DNA of 64,000 bases from Gordionus sp. m RMFG-2023. Its lineage: Eukaryota > Nematomorpha > Gordioida > Chordodea > Parachordodidae. Below the pieces are notes generated by a model. That model had not been told where the DNA came from. It saw only the letters and a list, made by a program, of their open reading frames with translations, and made no database searches. Every line of letters starts with the position of its first letter. The stretch's first letter is position 1. Both the position numbers and the translations under genes were made by a program. Positions 21,701-33,390 of the stretch are shown here, piece by piece. The stretch is from positions 15,539,366 to 15,603,365 of the forward strand of contig NC_088777.1 of assembly GCF_954871325.1 (NCBI RefSeq). Direction: 5' to 3'.

Positions 21701-22497
21701 ATATGCCTTACCTAATAAAATAAAAATATCTTAAATTTAATCCAGAGGTTTAGCTTGTAATTTTTCTCAATTATCCAATATTTTAGCAAAAATGATTAAC
21801 TAAAATAATTTTTTTTTGATTGCTTCCCTACTAGTAAACTTGACACTTTGTCACTGGTAATTATAGAAATTTTATTCCAGAAATTCAGGGAATGATAAAT
21901 TCAAAATATAAAAAAATAATAATTATTTATTTTAAATTAACAAAGAGGAAATATAATGTATTAATAAGAGAATATAACTTTATAAAATAATATACATTAT
22001 AATTTTTGTAAAACATCAATTTATTTAATAATTACTGAATAAAAATATAGTTTATTTTCTTTTATCACTCCATTCATTACATATTTATTCTCAATTATAA
22101 TATTTTCTATTCTAATTTTAATATATTTCACATATTAATAAGCAATTAAATAAAAACTTTATCTGAGAATAATAAAAACTAATTATAAGATAGATAATTT
22201 AAATTAAACTTACCCACCACAATCCCATAGGCTTAGAACTAAATTCCCAAGGAATCGAACATGTGAATGCTCCACATCAACTATATGAGATTCTAATATA
22301 AATTCGTCATACAAAAGATTAATAACTAGTTGCGCCAATTCTCCTTGTGTCTCTAGCAATGTAGTTTGCAAAAATTATTGATCTCATAGATGTCTTTCCT
22401 GCACCACTCTTACCCATCAACAATACCTGTGTAATAGTTATATTTATACAAATTATTTATCTGCAATAATTTAATATAAAATTACCTTCTTTTTCAT
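9768..22497 (-). CDS. RRAGA: Ras-related GTP-binding protein A/B (Rag GTPase), eight exons
   Basis: Rag GTPases work as RagA/B-RagC/D heterodimers on the lysosome, where they signal amino-acid supply to mTORC1. Exons, all minus strand: 22497-22486, 22426-22327, 22280-22214, 15776-15548, 15001-14906, 13019-12897, 10694-10603 and 9933-9768. Together they give 885 nt (294 codons plus TAA) with matching phases, and GT donors and AG acceptors throughout. Visible motifs: P-loop GKSGAGKTS (residues 9-17), [11 protein letters not shown] in switch I, WDCGGQ (56-61), [15 protein letters not shown] (122-125), and a roadblock-type C-terminal half with [15 protein letters not shown] and [11 protein letters not shown]. 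The start ATG gives [12 protein letters not shown], the usual invertebrate N-terminus. The human protein has 313 residues, so this one is slightly shorter, mainly at the C-terminus, where its last 20 residues are divergent. Intron 1 is 59 bp and intron 2 only 46 bp, while intron 3 is 6.4 kb and full of transposons. The intron 4 donor is a weak GTTTTT. It could be a diverged paralogue, but no lesion was found. Confidence 0.92.
10239..10430. mobile_element. AACGG-type MITE relic in RagA/B intron 7
   Basis: Begins GTGTTGTTAAACGG and contains ATTTTTAAAAACGG and GTTAGCCGTTTTTAAAAA in inverted order, as in the better kept copy at 60113-60332. The right terminus is worn and the target duplication is not clear. 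Confidence 0.55.
10960..11960 (-). pseudogene. hAT transposase relic in RagA/B intron 6
   Basis: On the minus strand, pieces of a hAT transposase follow in order: a helical stretch at 11959-11663, [13 protein letters not shown] (compare the hAT consensus TMATLLDPRFK) near 11390-11350, and a C-terminal dimerisation motif [16 protein letters not shown] followed by [11 protein letters not shown] (about 11080-10965). Frames are shifted and stops interrupt it. It is dead and sits wholly inside the intron between exons 6 and 7 of the Rag gene, in the same orientation as the gene. Confidence 0.7.
12110..12309. mobile_element. GGCC-rich hAT-type MITE in RagA/B intron 6
   Basis: About 200 bp with inverted ends CAGAGACCTGC and GCAGGTCTCTG. 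It is flanked by 8-bp near-duplicates ATATTAAT and ATATAAAT. The interior has CCCGGCCTGGG-like blocks in otherwise AT-rich DNA. It is a member of a family with copies at 15123, 34452, 35776 and 59644. Confidence 0.8.
14483..14738. mobile_element. AACGG-type MITE relic in RagA/B intron 5
   Basis: Starts AGGGTTGTTAAAAGCCC and ends near AAGCCGTTTAACACTAA, with ATTTTTAAAAA strings inside. It resembles the 60113-60332 element but is worn. Confidence 0.5.
15123..15524. mobile_element. GGCC-rich hAT-type MITE in RagA/B intron 4
   Basis: A 402-bp element with imperfect inverted ends TAGTGATCTGC and GCAGATCTCTA. An exact 8-bp duplication ATGCTTTT lies on both sides (15115-15122 and 15525-15532). The interior has several AAGCCCGGCCC-type blocks separated by A/T runs. 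It occupies most of the 546-bp intron 4 (15002-15547). The right duplication ends 15 bp from the exon 4 splice donor. Confidence 0.88.
15777..17892. other. RagA/B intron 3, first part, no further gene seen
   Basis: AT-rich intron DNA. The open frames at 16835-17020 and 17517-17705 show no protein-like pattern. From about 17160 to 17500 the sequence has the look of worn transposon non-coding DNA, but I cannot assign it. Confidence 0.4.
18419..19192. mobile_element. hAT-like non-autonomous element nested in the long-inverted-repeat element
   Basis: A 774-bp element with ends CAGGGTTG and CAACCCTG and near-identical 8-bp flanks ATTTTTTT and ATTTTTTA. Both subterminal regions are packed with TTGACCGGTCAA-like palindromes. 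An open stretch of 89 codons on the minus strand (19073-18804) may be a transposase remnant but has no motif I can name. Confidence 0.75.
19630..20250 (+). pseudogene. broken transposon protein with CCNPF and CSSCRKK motifs
   Basis: Starts ATG at 19630 with [21 protein letters not shown] cysteine pair in [16 protein letters not shown] follows about 120 bp on in another frame, and a better kept C-terminal block ends at TAA 20248-20250, reading [19 protein letters not shown] then VKRYSNS. I know this combination (CCNPF, CxxCRKK and a G-T-x-x-x-H-S-F tail) only as a recurrent uncharacterised transposon-linked protein of invertebrates. Several stops and frame changes make it non-functional. The cysteines suggest a zinc-binding N-terminus. 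Confidence 0.5.
21060..21640 (+). pseudogene. MULE-type transposase remnant in RagA/B intron 3
   Basis: Pieces resemble the C-terminal half of Mutator-like transposases: CQSTHRKIQ in one frame, then [20 protein letters not shown] in the next (compare the family pattern ALAFVPxxDVxxAF). This is followed by FPDLDESNR and a worn stretch near 21510-21560. Frames are shifted and the catalytic part is not present. It lies just outside the right arm of the long-inverted-repeat element. Confidence 0.5.
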
Positions 22498-23553
22498 TAT
22501 ACAACGCCTATATTCTTGGTCTATTATTCTCTCATAACAAAGATTTCTTGGAAGTATTATGAACGAGCGCCACTTATTGCTTGCTAATTACTGACCAATC
22601 TGGAAATAACCATCAGATAGTTTTAAAAAAACAATATATATATATATATTCATTTTTGAGCCTACAGAGGTTTCACCAGTAAATTTTAAAGTTTCATAGA
22701 ATGTGCACCTTCGTATAAAATTTAAAAATATTGGTAAGTTAAATGTATGATATACTTATATTTAATGGAGTAATTTATTTATGGAATTTAACATTAATTG
22801 TCACTAATTAAAATAAAAATGGCTTTGATATTTCATAAAGATGGTCGCCCTTATTACTATACCTTTTGGTACAGTATACCTTCGTTATTTAAATATTAAA
22901 CAAAACTTTGGGAAATGCTTAATAGATCTGGACTTTTGAAATTTATCTTTGATCATTTATTTAATTTTTATGTAATTATTTATCGGGTCTTATGGATTAG
23001 ACATGTTTTTCACTTTCACTAGGGTTGATATGTATGGTCAGATAAAATTGTTTGTTAATTATAGCAATAAATTGATTTGCTATATTCTAATATATACAAT
23101 ATTAATAATTTAGAACATATATAATTAACCAATAATTTTTATAAAAAGGATGTTTAAAATTAAAAATAATCTAATATCTTACATTCTTTATTTTTATCTA
23201 TTTATTTGTAGTAAATAATAGATTAGGATAGGGTTAGATTAGTGTTATATAATTTTGTATGTATATCTCAAAAAAAATATTAAATAACCAAATTATTAAA
23301 TAGAGCTGTGTTGTATGTTTTATTTATTTATCAATTTCCAGCAGAGTTTTATGGTTTATTTATTAATTCCTTTGTTAAATTTTATGGGATTTGTAGTAAT
23401 TTATATTTAAGTAATATTTTCTTTATCCCTCATGCAGGGTCTACATAAGGATAGGGGGGGGGGGTAGATATTTAAGGATTAGGATAAATTTATTGGGGGG
23501 AGGGGGAGGGTTATCTATTAAATTTCTAAGTGAAATAGGAGAAAATTTATTGC
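22498..23553. other. 5' flank of RagA/B, AT-rich, with G-rich tracts
   Basis: The promoter and 5' untranslated exons of RagA/B should lie here or just upstream of 22497, but no defined motif was identified. A TA microsatellite lies near 22636-22650. G-rich tracts of 8-11 bases occur at 23454-23464 and 23495-23512. Confidence 0.4.
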
Positions 23554-23714
23554 TGTAAAAATTAATTGAATTTAAATTGAATATAATATTAACTTTTCGT
23601 TTGTAAATTACATAACCTGAAGGATTGAATTTATTATATATATATACGTGATATTTTGTATTAAATATACTTTTACTTACTTTACTTATTTTACTTATTT
23701 AATAAAACACTTCA
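23554..23714 (+). repeat. left LTR of the second LTR element
   Basis: About 161 bp, starting TGTAAAAATTAATTG and ending CACTTCA before TTGGCGA. Its first 40 or so bases match the start of the right LTR at 30307. A TATATATATACG stretch lies near 23636. Confidence 0.65.
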
Positions 23715-24811
23715 TTGGCGATTTTTAGAGAAGATTTATTTGATTTATTAAATTTAAAGTAGACTCAATGGAAGTAGCTCCTATTAAAGTTGAAGATTCA
23801 ATGGAAGTAGTTCCTATTAAAGTTAAAGACTCAATGGAAGTAGTTCCTATTAAATTCCATATTCCAGAATTCGTCAAAGAAAAAGTAAATATTCAGGACT
23901 ACTTATTTAACTTGGAGTTAATTTATAAAGTAAGAAATATTATAGATTTAAATACAAAAAAAGACCTGCTTTTAGCCTATATCGGAACAGACAATCTTAT
24001 CAAAATTAAGAACTTTCACTTTCCAATAAATTTAGAGATGATAAATTATGATACTTTAATAAAAAGCTTAAATTTGGTGTTCAAGGATAGGTCGAGCATT
24101 TTCGTAAATAGGAAAAATTTTTTTACGCTAAAAAGATGCAATGAGACGATTATTGACTTTTCAATTAGGGGTAAAACTGTATGATCTCTTTGTAATATTA
24201 AACCGCCTTTTGATGAACTTTTAAGAGATATATTTATCCTAGGAGTAGGCTTACCTGAGTTGGACAAAGAACTTCGGTCAAAGTATATCGAAGGCAATAT
24301 TATTTTTGAAGAGACCGTGCGTTTAGCGATCGCGCTGTCTTTGTTGGAAAATGAAACCCAGACTGAAGTTAATAAAATAATTAAAAATAAGCCAACACAG
24401 GGTTCGAAAAATAATTATTTTAGAAATAATAATTATACAAACGTCAATAGATTCAATAATAATAAACACTTTAGTAACAATTATATTCCTAATAATAATT
24501 ATAGACCTAGTATCAAACCTAACTCTATTCAAAAGAAAGTGATATGCTTTCGTTGCGGTAAACCACATAGCGAAAGATTGTAGAACCCATGCCATACAAA
24601 TGATTCTGCCACGGACACCTCGCCTGTCATTTTCAAATAAAGCAACCATCGATGCGAAGATAAATGGGTTGCAGCTAGCTATGGAGTTTGATACCGGCGC
24701 CGCATGTAGTGTGATTGATGAGGTCACCTGGAATCGTATTGGCAGACCACAACTATCACCGGCTTATAAATTAGTGGGATATAATCATATCCATATCGAA
24801 GTACTAGGTAA

Positions 24812-27021
24812 ATGTACCGTAGAAGTCAAAGTAAAAAATATTTCAAATTTTTACTTATTTGGGTAGTTAAAGGGGAGAATTCCCTTATTTTTGGGATGCC
24901 TTTCATTAGAGAATTTGATATAAAACTACCGGAAGAAGTTCGTATTAATAAAATAAATATGAATGTTCCCTCTTTAAATACGATTGCTTCAAAATTCCCT
25001 CAAGTTTTTAAAAAAAAATTAGATAAAATCAAACTGCAAAAGGCAGTCATCCGTAAAGAACCGAACACGTTACCGATTTCATTACCAGCAAGAAAAGTTC
25101 CTTTTCCGTTGCGTCGAACCATTGAAGCTGAGTTGGACAGAAATTTAGACGAAGGAGTTATCGAGAAGGTGGATCCAACAATAACTCCAATCACTTGGGC
25201 TACGCCAACGGTTAATATCTTAAAGAAATCCGGTGCCGTACGGATATGCGGAGATTTTCGTTTAACAATCAACAAATATGATAACGATTTACTACCAACT
25301 TTCGTCGACCTAACATATAAGATCGCGGGTGGTAAAATATTTTCAACAATAGATTTAAGAAATGCATTTTTACAATTCGGAGTTAGTCCAGAATGTAGGG
25401 ACCTTTTAGTAATTTCGACACATGTCGGTTATTACCGATACCAAAGAATTCCATTTGGTTTGACTAGCGCTCCGATAATATTCCAACGCTTTATGAAAAA
25501 CCTATTAAAGGGAATTCCTATGGTTAGTGTATTTTTAGACGACATAATTATTGCAGGTGAGAATAATTACGATCACATAGTTAATTTGGAAGAAGTATTA
25601 AGAAGATTTGAGAAGGCTGGACTGACCACGACGACCGATAAAATTAAAATTGGAGAAAAGTCAGTAACTTATTTAGGTCATGTTATTGACAGTTTCGGAA
25701 TTCACTCTACAGAAGATAAGATTAGCGCTATAAAAAATTTTAAAACACCTTCCAATGTTAAAGAACTACGTTCATTTCTTGGAATAGTGAATTATCATGA
25801 GGCATTTATTAAAAATTTGCATTCTATTTGTGCGCCTTTACACCGACTAACGAGTAAAAATGTTGGTTGGTTTTGGTCAGCTAAAGAAAATGAAATATTT
25901 ACTAAAGTTAAAAATATATTGTCAAAAGAAGATACAATAATTCCTTATTCAGCCGATATCCCTGTCGTGATTTCTTGTGACGCTTCCGAAGATGGTCTAG
26001 GAGCTGTTATTGCACACCGATTTCTTACTGGCCAGGAGAAACCGATTGCTTACGCATCGAGGACATTTTCGGCGGCTGAAAAGAATTATGCCACAATTGA
26101 TCGGGAGGCTTCGGCGATCATGTTCACTATTGAGAAGTTTCATCAATATATTTTTGGAAGACATTTTATCTTGGTTACTGATCATAAACCATTACAATAT
26201 ATTTTAGGTGATAAAAGAGATCTTAACATAATAACAAATAACCGTTTAATACGGTGGGCGACGAAACTATTAAATTATGATTATGAGATAATATATAGAC
26301 CAGGTAATCATAACAAATGTGCCGATGCTCTGTCCCGTTTGGGGGTAGAGAAAGCAAAAACCAATGATGTTACAAAAAAATTCGAAGAAGAAATCAGAGG
26401 ATTAAAAATTAATTTAATAGAAGATTTATCTTTCACTCGCAGTAAAGTCGTAAGTGAAACGAGCAATGATATAAACCTAAAAGAGATTATTAAATTAATA
26501 AAAAATCATTGGTATATTGATAATATAAATAATTATTCGGAGATTGTAAAAAAATATATTTCGATTAAAGATAATATTTCGTTCGAAGAAGGATTATTAT
26601 TTTATAATGATAGAATTATTATTCCAGATATTTTAAAAAAGGAGGTTTTATATGTGATTCATCGAGGACATCCTGGGATAGTAGGGATGAAATCATTGTG
26701 TAGATATTACGTTTTTTGGACAAATCTCGATACTGATGTTGAAGACTTTGTTAAATGTTGTAAGAGTAGTCAAGAAGGAAGGCCGGGAGCTAAAGAAGTG
26801 CCGTTATACAATTGGAACATTCCTACCCGACCTTGGGAACGATTACACATTGATTTGACAGGCCCTGTATCTGGAAAGTATTGGTTAATTTGCGTAGACG
26901 CTTTTACCAAATGGGTTGAAGTTGCAATTTTAACACATATTAATTCGGCGAGTGTAATAAATAATCTGCGTAATTATTTCGCTAGATTTGGGTTACCTCG
27001 CTACATTGTCCCAGATAACGG
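24812..27021 (+). CDS. RT-RNase H-integrase frame of the second LTR element
   Basis: A long open frame covering part of protease, reverse transcriptase (palm motif FSTIDLRNAFLQFGV, active site FLDDII), RNase H (DASEDG, TDHKP) and the first half of the integrase (zinc-binding region and core start WERLHIDLTGP, then CVDAFTKWVEVAIL). The frame runs into the nested pogo transposon at 27024. The order of domains is Ty3/gypsy. The integrase C-terminal part, with SPKSNGLAERYIRTIK and GKSPAEMIFGR, is found beyond the insertion. Confidence 0.85.
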
Positions 27022-27023
27022 TA

Positions 27024-29656
27024 GGGGAGACCGGGGTTATATTGTCCATAAAAAATTGAGAGGCTGTGAAAAGGAGGAGAAATAATTTATCAAAATAATT
27101 TTGATGTTATTTTATTCTTTATATAATTATCTACGGTAGAAATTAATATCTAATAAAAAAATATTATATATTTTTTTAAATTTAAATTTAAAAAAAATGA
27201 AAATTTTTGAGTCATGAAAAAGAGACGGGGGATGTATTATCCTTTTGTGGGGCATGTTTTAGACTATCATTTTCTAAGCATTTTATTCATTTTTTTCATA
27301 TAAAAATCATAACAAACATATAATATTAACATACAACACATTTATTACATATAAAAAATGGATTAAAATCACAACATGATCCATGTGCCCATAAATGACA
27401 ATCCAATCATCATTATGGTGGTGAGTTTGATAGTTTTTGTGGCACACTAAACAAAATTCTTTTTTGCCAGCATTCATATTTAAACTTTTTTTATTATTGG
27501 TTTGATTTTTTTTTCAGATTATTAGCCCTAGATCTGGCTATTTTTTTGTAAGGTGAAGAGGGGAGGGAGAGTCAATAGAACTATACCACTGTCAGAGCAC
27601 AGCTCAATGACTTCAATAGATTGGTGAGATTTATGATTATCTAATATAAGCAAAACTTTTTTATCTTGACTGGGCTTAGTGTATTTTATAAAATGATTTT
27701 AAAAATATATAAAATCTTCAGCCAGCATCCACCCAGAACAATTAGACACGCCAATGCATCCTACAGGGCCATCTCTTAAATAATGATCATAAAATTTTTT
27801 CCTGGGATATATAAACATAGGTGGAATAGAATTTCCTAGAGCATTGACAGCAATTGCCAAGGTCATAAGTGTACCACATTCTGATGTAGTAATTGCCACA
27901 ACCTGTTTTTCGCCTTTCCTTGCAATAACTTTATTAGGCCGTTGAACTGTTGTTAATCCTATGAAAATATTAAAGATTTGCTATCATTTATATTTTAATT
28001 AACCAGTTTCATCCATATTATATATATCACATGGTAGAAAGTTATCTTGTGACAGTCAAATCATTTTCATATTAAAATTGGTAGCCCTGGCTATACTTGT
28101 AGCCTCTGGTGTTCTCAAAGAAATGGTTGGATTTCTTTTAATAAATGCTCCAACCCAGTCTTCACCAGCTGATTGAGTTATTTCACAAGATTTTGGTACT
28201 TGTAAACTATACCTCTTGGCCATTTGATAAGCTAAAACTCTAACCTTAATTTAAACATAAGACATTAAATTATTTATATATTAAGGCAATCTAATTAAAA
28301 TCCTAATTCTTAAATTTTATTCTGAATTTATTTAATAATTAATATAATAAAATATATCATACATAATTAAACCTCTAATGTATAGGTAAGAACCAAAATA
28401 TGTTTTAATGCATGATATAATTTAATGCTAAATCAATGAATAAATCATTTTAAAATTAATATACATGGCAGCATCATTTTATTTTAAATATATATCATAC
28501 ACACATAATTAAATCTTTAATATATAGGTAAGATATGATTTAATGCATGATATAATATATATAATGCTACATTGAATAAATCATTTTAAAATTAATATTA
28601 ATACATGGCAGCATCATTTTAAAATTAATATATATACATGGCAGCATCATTTTATTTACATATATATCATACACACTTAAATAAATATCATTCTAATGTA
28701 TAAGTTAAATTCTTACTTTAAAGTATTTTAAAATTAATAAAGATGTTTCATTAACATATAATGTAAATAATTTTAAAAAATTTTCTCAAGTTTATTATTA
28801 TTTAACTAAAGAAATACCATGACATAAATTTAAAGATTATAAAAAAAATCATTTTACAGAGATATATGATATAACAAAGGATTAAAATACTTGATTAGGG
28901 CATAATCCTGAAAATAATCTTGATCCTTTAATTAAATAATCTGTTAATTTAGCTTCTTGAATAGGAGAAAATACTGATCTGTAAAGATATCGCTCTTGAA
29001 AATCTTCATTTCTTTTGAACAATTTATTATACCTCTTAATGCTTAGTTTCTTAAATATATACTAATTTAAATATATAAATATACCTCCCATAACTTAAAT
29101 TCGTATTCATGGTTATAACTGTCAAAGGTATCTTATATTTCAGCATTTGAAGAATACTTGCCTTTTGATTATCATTATTTTCTTTGTTAGTTTTTCTAAT
29201 ATATGTTCGAACCATTTTACAAAATCAGAACCAATATTTTAATGAATGTATGTAAAAGGAAAAGACGCACCCCGCTAATACCTTCCCCAGGTCCACAGGA
29301 TCATTTAAAAATTAAATTTAGAATATTAAAATAACATAATGATTGTCAATATTTTTATATATGATAAAATGGAGATTTTTTTATCATTTAGAATTTATAT
29401 TAAGTCTGAACAACTTTTATAAAAAAAGTTATTCGTGAAAATGTAAAATTTAAAAAAGTTACTTTGGGTATGTTGAAACTTAAATTTGCATTTAAAATTT
29501 TTCATGAGCAATTTTGTCCGAAACAATTTTGGATCTACTTAAGCACCTTATTATAATACATATTTGGCTTAAATTACAAATCTTAAACTTTATTAATTTT
29601 TAAATTATTTAAGAAGGAAATACCTACCCCGGGAACACACTATCCCCGGTCTCCCC
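27024..29656 (-). mobile_element. pogo/Tigger-like DNA transposon nested in the LTR element integrase
   Basis: A 2633-bp element with 13-bp perfect inverted ends GGGGAGACCGGGG and CCCCGGTCTCCCC, flanked by TA on both sides (27022-27023 and 29657-29658), as expected for Tc1/mariner-pogo insertion at TA. The interior encodes a decayed pogo-type transposase on the minus strand. A related relic with the same ends lies at 59018-61671. The insertion postdates the LTR element. The transposase is interrupted, so the copy itself is dead. Confidence 0.92.
27360..29215 (-). pseudogene. pogo/Tigger-like transposase, decayed
   Basis: Reading down the minus strand from the ATG at 29215: MVRTYIRKTNKEN with a psq/CENP-B-type helix-turn-helix start; AKRYSLQVPKSCEITQSAGE and EDWVGAFIKRNPTISLRTPE near 28240-28110; CDIYNMDETG near 28030, holding the first catalytic Asp; then 27899-27699 with AITTSECGTLMTLAIAVNAL and GNSIPPMFIYPRKKF, a GPVGCIG and SGW block; and VLLILDNHKSH near 27660, with the second catalytic Asp. 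A C-terminal CLVCHKNYQ remnant follows near 27450. Family transposases run about 500-600 residues in one frame. Here stops and frame changes split it. Confidence 0.82.
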
Positions 29657-30350
29657 TACTCAGTTTACTGGATCTGAATTCAAAACGTTTCTTTTTAAAA
29701 ACAATATAAAACATTTTAGATCGGCCCCTTATAGCCCCAAATCGAATGGTTTGGCTGAACGATATATACGGACGATAAAGACGCGTTTCTATGCTGGAAG
29801 GAGATGTGGGACTCCGGACCAGTTAAATTTAGCGAATGTTTTAATTACTCACCGTAATACTCCCAATGCAACTACTGGTAAATCCCCTGCCGAGATGATA
29901 TTTGGAAGGTCGCTTAGGACGACATTAGATCAGTGGAAATTATCAACGAGAGAAAGGATGGAAAACGCTCTATGGAAACAAAAGTACTACAAAGATAGAA
30001 GTGTTGAACCTCGGGAGTTTGAAGAGCAGCAAAAAGTTTGGATAGCAAACGAAAGGACAGCAGGGTGGCATGAAGGAAAAGTGTTACAACGAAAAAGCGC
30101 AATATTGTACGATGTGGAATTATAGGGGATCGTTAAAAACAAGCATGCAGATCAATTGAGGGATGCGCATACACAGAAGAAGGAAATATCCGTTACGTTG
30201 ACCGAAGAAGTGGAAAAGGCAGAACATGAGAATACAACTCTTGAAAAAAGAGTTTCGAAACCGCCACTACGTTATCACGATGAATTCAATTTATAGTGGG
30301 GAGAACTGTAATATAAATGTAATTGTAAATTGAATTTAAATTGAATAAAA

Positions 30351-32347
30351 GGGTTAGACATTCTCATGCCAAAAAATATACCATAATAATGCATTCATTG
30401 TAAATGAAGGGGTTTTTGATTGAATTCATGTTCCAAAAAATAACCAGTTTATCAAAATATTTTACTACTTTTTCTAAATTTATGAAGGGAATACCATTAT
30501 AATTAAAAAGGTGTAATTAATAATAAGGGGATAGGTATATTTTGAGGTGGGGTATCCAATAAATATTTTGTCATGTAGAAGCTGCTCCAATATATCCATA
30601 AAAAAAAAATTTTTAACCGTTGAATATGGAAAATTTATTTAAAAATGTTTCGAAACTATTTTCATTTTTAATAAAGATCTCGATAAATATAATGTAAACT
30701 ATAATTTTTTTATTATTGTAAAAGAATTTTACAGGTAAATCTATCATGGTATATTATGTAGAATATATTATTCATAGGCATAGCCAGAGGGTGGACAGGG
30801 GGAAGTTCCCCCTTTCAGAAATATGCCCCTTTTTGTAAATATAATTTTAAGCTAATAAAAAATATCCTCCTTAGCCTCTTCCCCACTCCCTATTTCCCAG
30901 AAATGTATGTATATTTCTTAATCAATAATTTGAAAAAAAAGAATGTAAAGGTTAATAAATTATTAAAGTAAGACTAAATTTTTGGAAAAAAAGTAACTAT
31001 ATATAAAAGAAAGTGATAAATCAAAAATAATATTTATGAAATGTTTTGTAATGCATATATATGGATATTATATTTTATACAAGCTAATAAAATATATTTC
31101 TTATTTGTTCCAGACAGCTTATTTTTTATGCCATATCTTATTAACCAATTTCGTACATTTTAAATAATGATAAGTTATTTTTATTAAAATTAACCTCCTA
31201 TCCTATAAAAATAATTTCTAGCTATATAAGGGTCATTGTAACCCGGTCGAGGCCGGGTAAGAGTGGATCAAGGGCCCGCCAAAAGACGGGGGCGAAACCC
31301 CTAAAAATTTTATTAAATCCCCTTAGGAAAATCCTGCCTACACCTATAATAGCATGGTACCAAAATTTAAATATAGATATGTAAATGAAATTATTGCATT
31401 TTAATAACTGGAGTGATCTAGTAGAAAGACATTTGCTTTTTGCCAGGAAGATTTTAGATTTAAACCAAGTTTAAAAAATTTTCATTGAGTCTCCCATACA
31501 GAATAAAAATAGGTATGAGCTAGGGTTAATTTCTATTTTTTAAAAATGGTACATATTCAATAAATACAGTGGCATCCATGGGGGGGGATGTTAAACATTT
31601 TTTGTTTAGTCCGGCCTTCGGCCTGGTCTCACTTCAACCAATATAGTGGCTAGCATGAATGGGAAAATTATTATCAAAAAATTTTGGCCAACTTTATGAA
31701 TAAAACTTACTAAAATTATTTTGAAAATTATCAATGTTTAGTGCTCTATTGTATATTAATTTAATCCGTTTTATAGACAGTAGAAATAAAAAAATTGACA
31801 TTATGCTAGAATATAAAATATAAAAATAACGATATATCTGATGTGTGCTAATATTTAATAAATGAATAGTAGTTTTTATGACGTCACGCTATTAGTGTAA
31901 AGTTAGCCAAGTTTTTGAAAAATTTTGCAACTTACACCAAATTCTTAAGTAGGGCTTTATTAGAATATTTTATTGTTTTATTTTATTTTGTAGACGGTTT
32001 AAAGGGGAAGAAAATTATTAGTAGAACATAAAAAATTGTCAAAATTAGCATCCTGCAAGAATGAAGAATAGAACTTATAACAATCTGGTTTGCGTAAATA
32101 TTTAGTGTCTTACTTATTAATTCTTTAATCAATTTCGCATCCACAAAAAGGTAACCAGATGACGAACCAAATACATAATTTGATATCTCACCTTAAGCTA
32201 TCATCCAAAGATATGGAAGCATTATCCTAATATTTATTCAATAATTAGTGCATATTTCATACTTTTTAGGGCTTCAACCTGTTTGGTAGATAGTTTAAAG
32301 AAAAACAAAATTGGCAAAATAAAATAAATTGCCAAGATTATCATATT
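30351..32347. other. AT-rich DNA with repeat fragments, no gene seen
   Basis: A fragment near 30775-30910 (CCCCC-rich with TTTTAAGCTAATAAAAAATA) is repeated in inverted orientation near 62140-62245. A GC-rich block at 31231-31300 (ACCCGGTCGAGGCCGGGTAA) can fold into a short hairpin. TGACGTCA, a CRE-like site, occurs at 31880-31887, but no gene is attached to it. From about 31730 to 32300 similar AT-rich motifs recur loosely. Confidence 0.4.
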
Positions 32348-33390
32348 CAGGGCCGAGCCAGGAATTTTCCGTTAGGGGAACCAGCTGCTTAGGGCCAATA
32401 TTTTTTAAAAAATAAAACAAATAATTAAGCTTTCATAGAAATTTTATTTTTATTAAAAAATTATTAATGTTATATGAATACAAAATAATACTATAATATG
32501 AACATACAAAAATAATACTATAATATAATACGACGAATTTTTTTTTTAAATTTTAAAATAAATGAATTAAAGGATAAATTTCGTGTTAAATTTTTTTCAT
32601 AAGCCATCAATACTAAATTTTGCTTACTTTGATCTTTCATCGACCCTCTAGTGCTCGATAGAACTCTCTTTATTATAGAGAAAGAAGCCACACAAGAAGC
32701 CGTTGTTACTTTAATGCTGAATAGCATTTATACAATTCTATAAATGCATGATGATATTTTTTTATACATAATATTTAGGATATTTTCAAATTATGTGTTT
32801 CCTTAACTTCTGCAGCTAATAATCTATTAGCCAATTTTCATTTCATGATGTAAAGTTTTCATATTTAAGTTCAATAATTATTCTAATCAGGCCATTTTGT
32901 ACGATATAAAATAATCACTATCAAAGTGGGACAATGCATTAAAACTTGATAGATGATTATTATCATCTTGTGTAATATCTAAAAAATTATCAACAAAGTA
33001 ATCAATAATTTTATACTAATTCTATTTTAAAGAACTCCAATTGGAGCCTTTTTCGCAATCAAATTGTAATTTGGTCTCGACTAAAAAATCTTGGAAATTT
33101 ATAAGCGTTTTACGTACGCTTGATGATTTGTGGGGAGTGAGATTAAATTTTGTTAAAAGTTTTCAGCCTTTATTTTAATCAAATCAATAGAATTATTGCT
33201 TCTTATATTTTTTAAATATATTGATAGTGGAATCAATACAATTTTTACATCCACTTGATAAGTACCTACTGACTTTAGATACATAGTGGATCTATTTATT
33301 AATATCTCATAAATTATAATGGCTAATATAATGTAATTTATATTAACGTATTGAGATAAAAGACCAGATGCTTTGACAGAATCATGAGTG

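Larger units (their letters stand above)
23554..30350 (+). mobile_element. second Ty3/gypsy-type LTR retrotransposon, broken, split by a pogo transposon
   Basis: The left LTR is at 23554-23714, with TG...CA ends followed by a TTGGCGA primer-binding-like site. A partial right LTR starts at 30307 after the purine run GTGGGGAGAA. The body holds a Gag-like frame starting at 23768 with three tandem SMEVVPIKV-like repeats, a knuckle CFRCGK near 24.55 kb, a protease motif FDTGAACSVID, RT with VFLDDIIIAG, RNase H with ISCDASEDGLGAVIA and VTDHKPLQYIL, and integrase with HRGHPGIVGM and ERLHIDLTGP. The integrase continues at 29.66-30.12 kb beyond the nested transposon. Apart from that insertion the copy has roughly four or five breaks. 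The long intact RT-integrase frame suggests moderate age. Confidence 0.88.

Noticed and set aside
24046-24727. Minus-strand ORFs opposite the second LTR element
   Set aside because: They are shadows of the gag and pol coding strand, with no motif of their own.
31231-31300. GC-rich hairpin ACCCGGTCGAGGCCGGGTAA considered as an RNA gene
   Set aside because: It does not fold as a tRNA, snRNA or other known RNA that I can identify. It is probably repeat debris.
31401-31490. tRNA-like or SINE-like stretch with GATTTAAACC as a possible B box
   Set aside because: The A box and arm pairing are not convincing and no second copy was seen.
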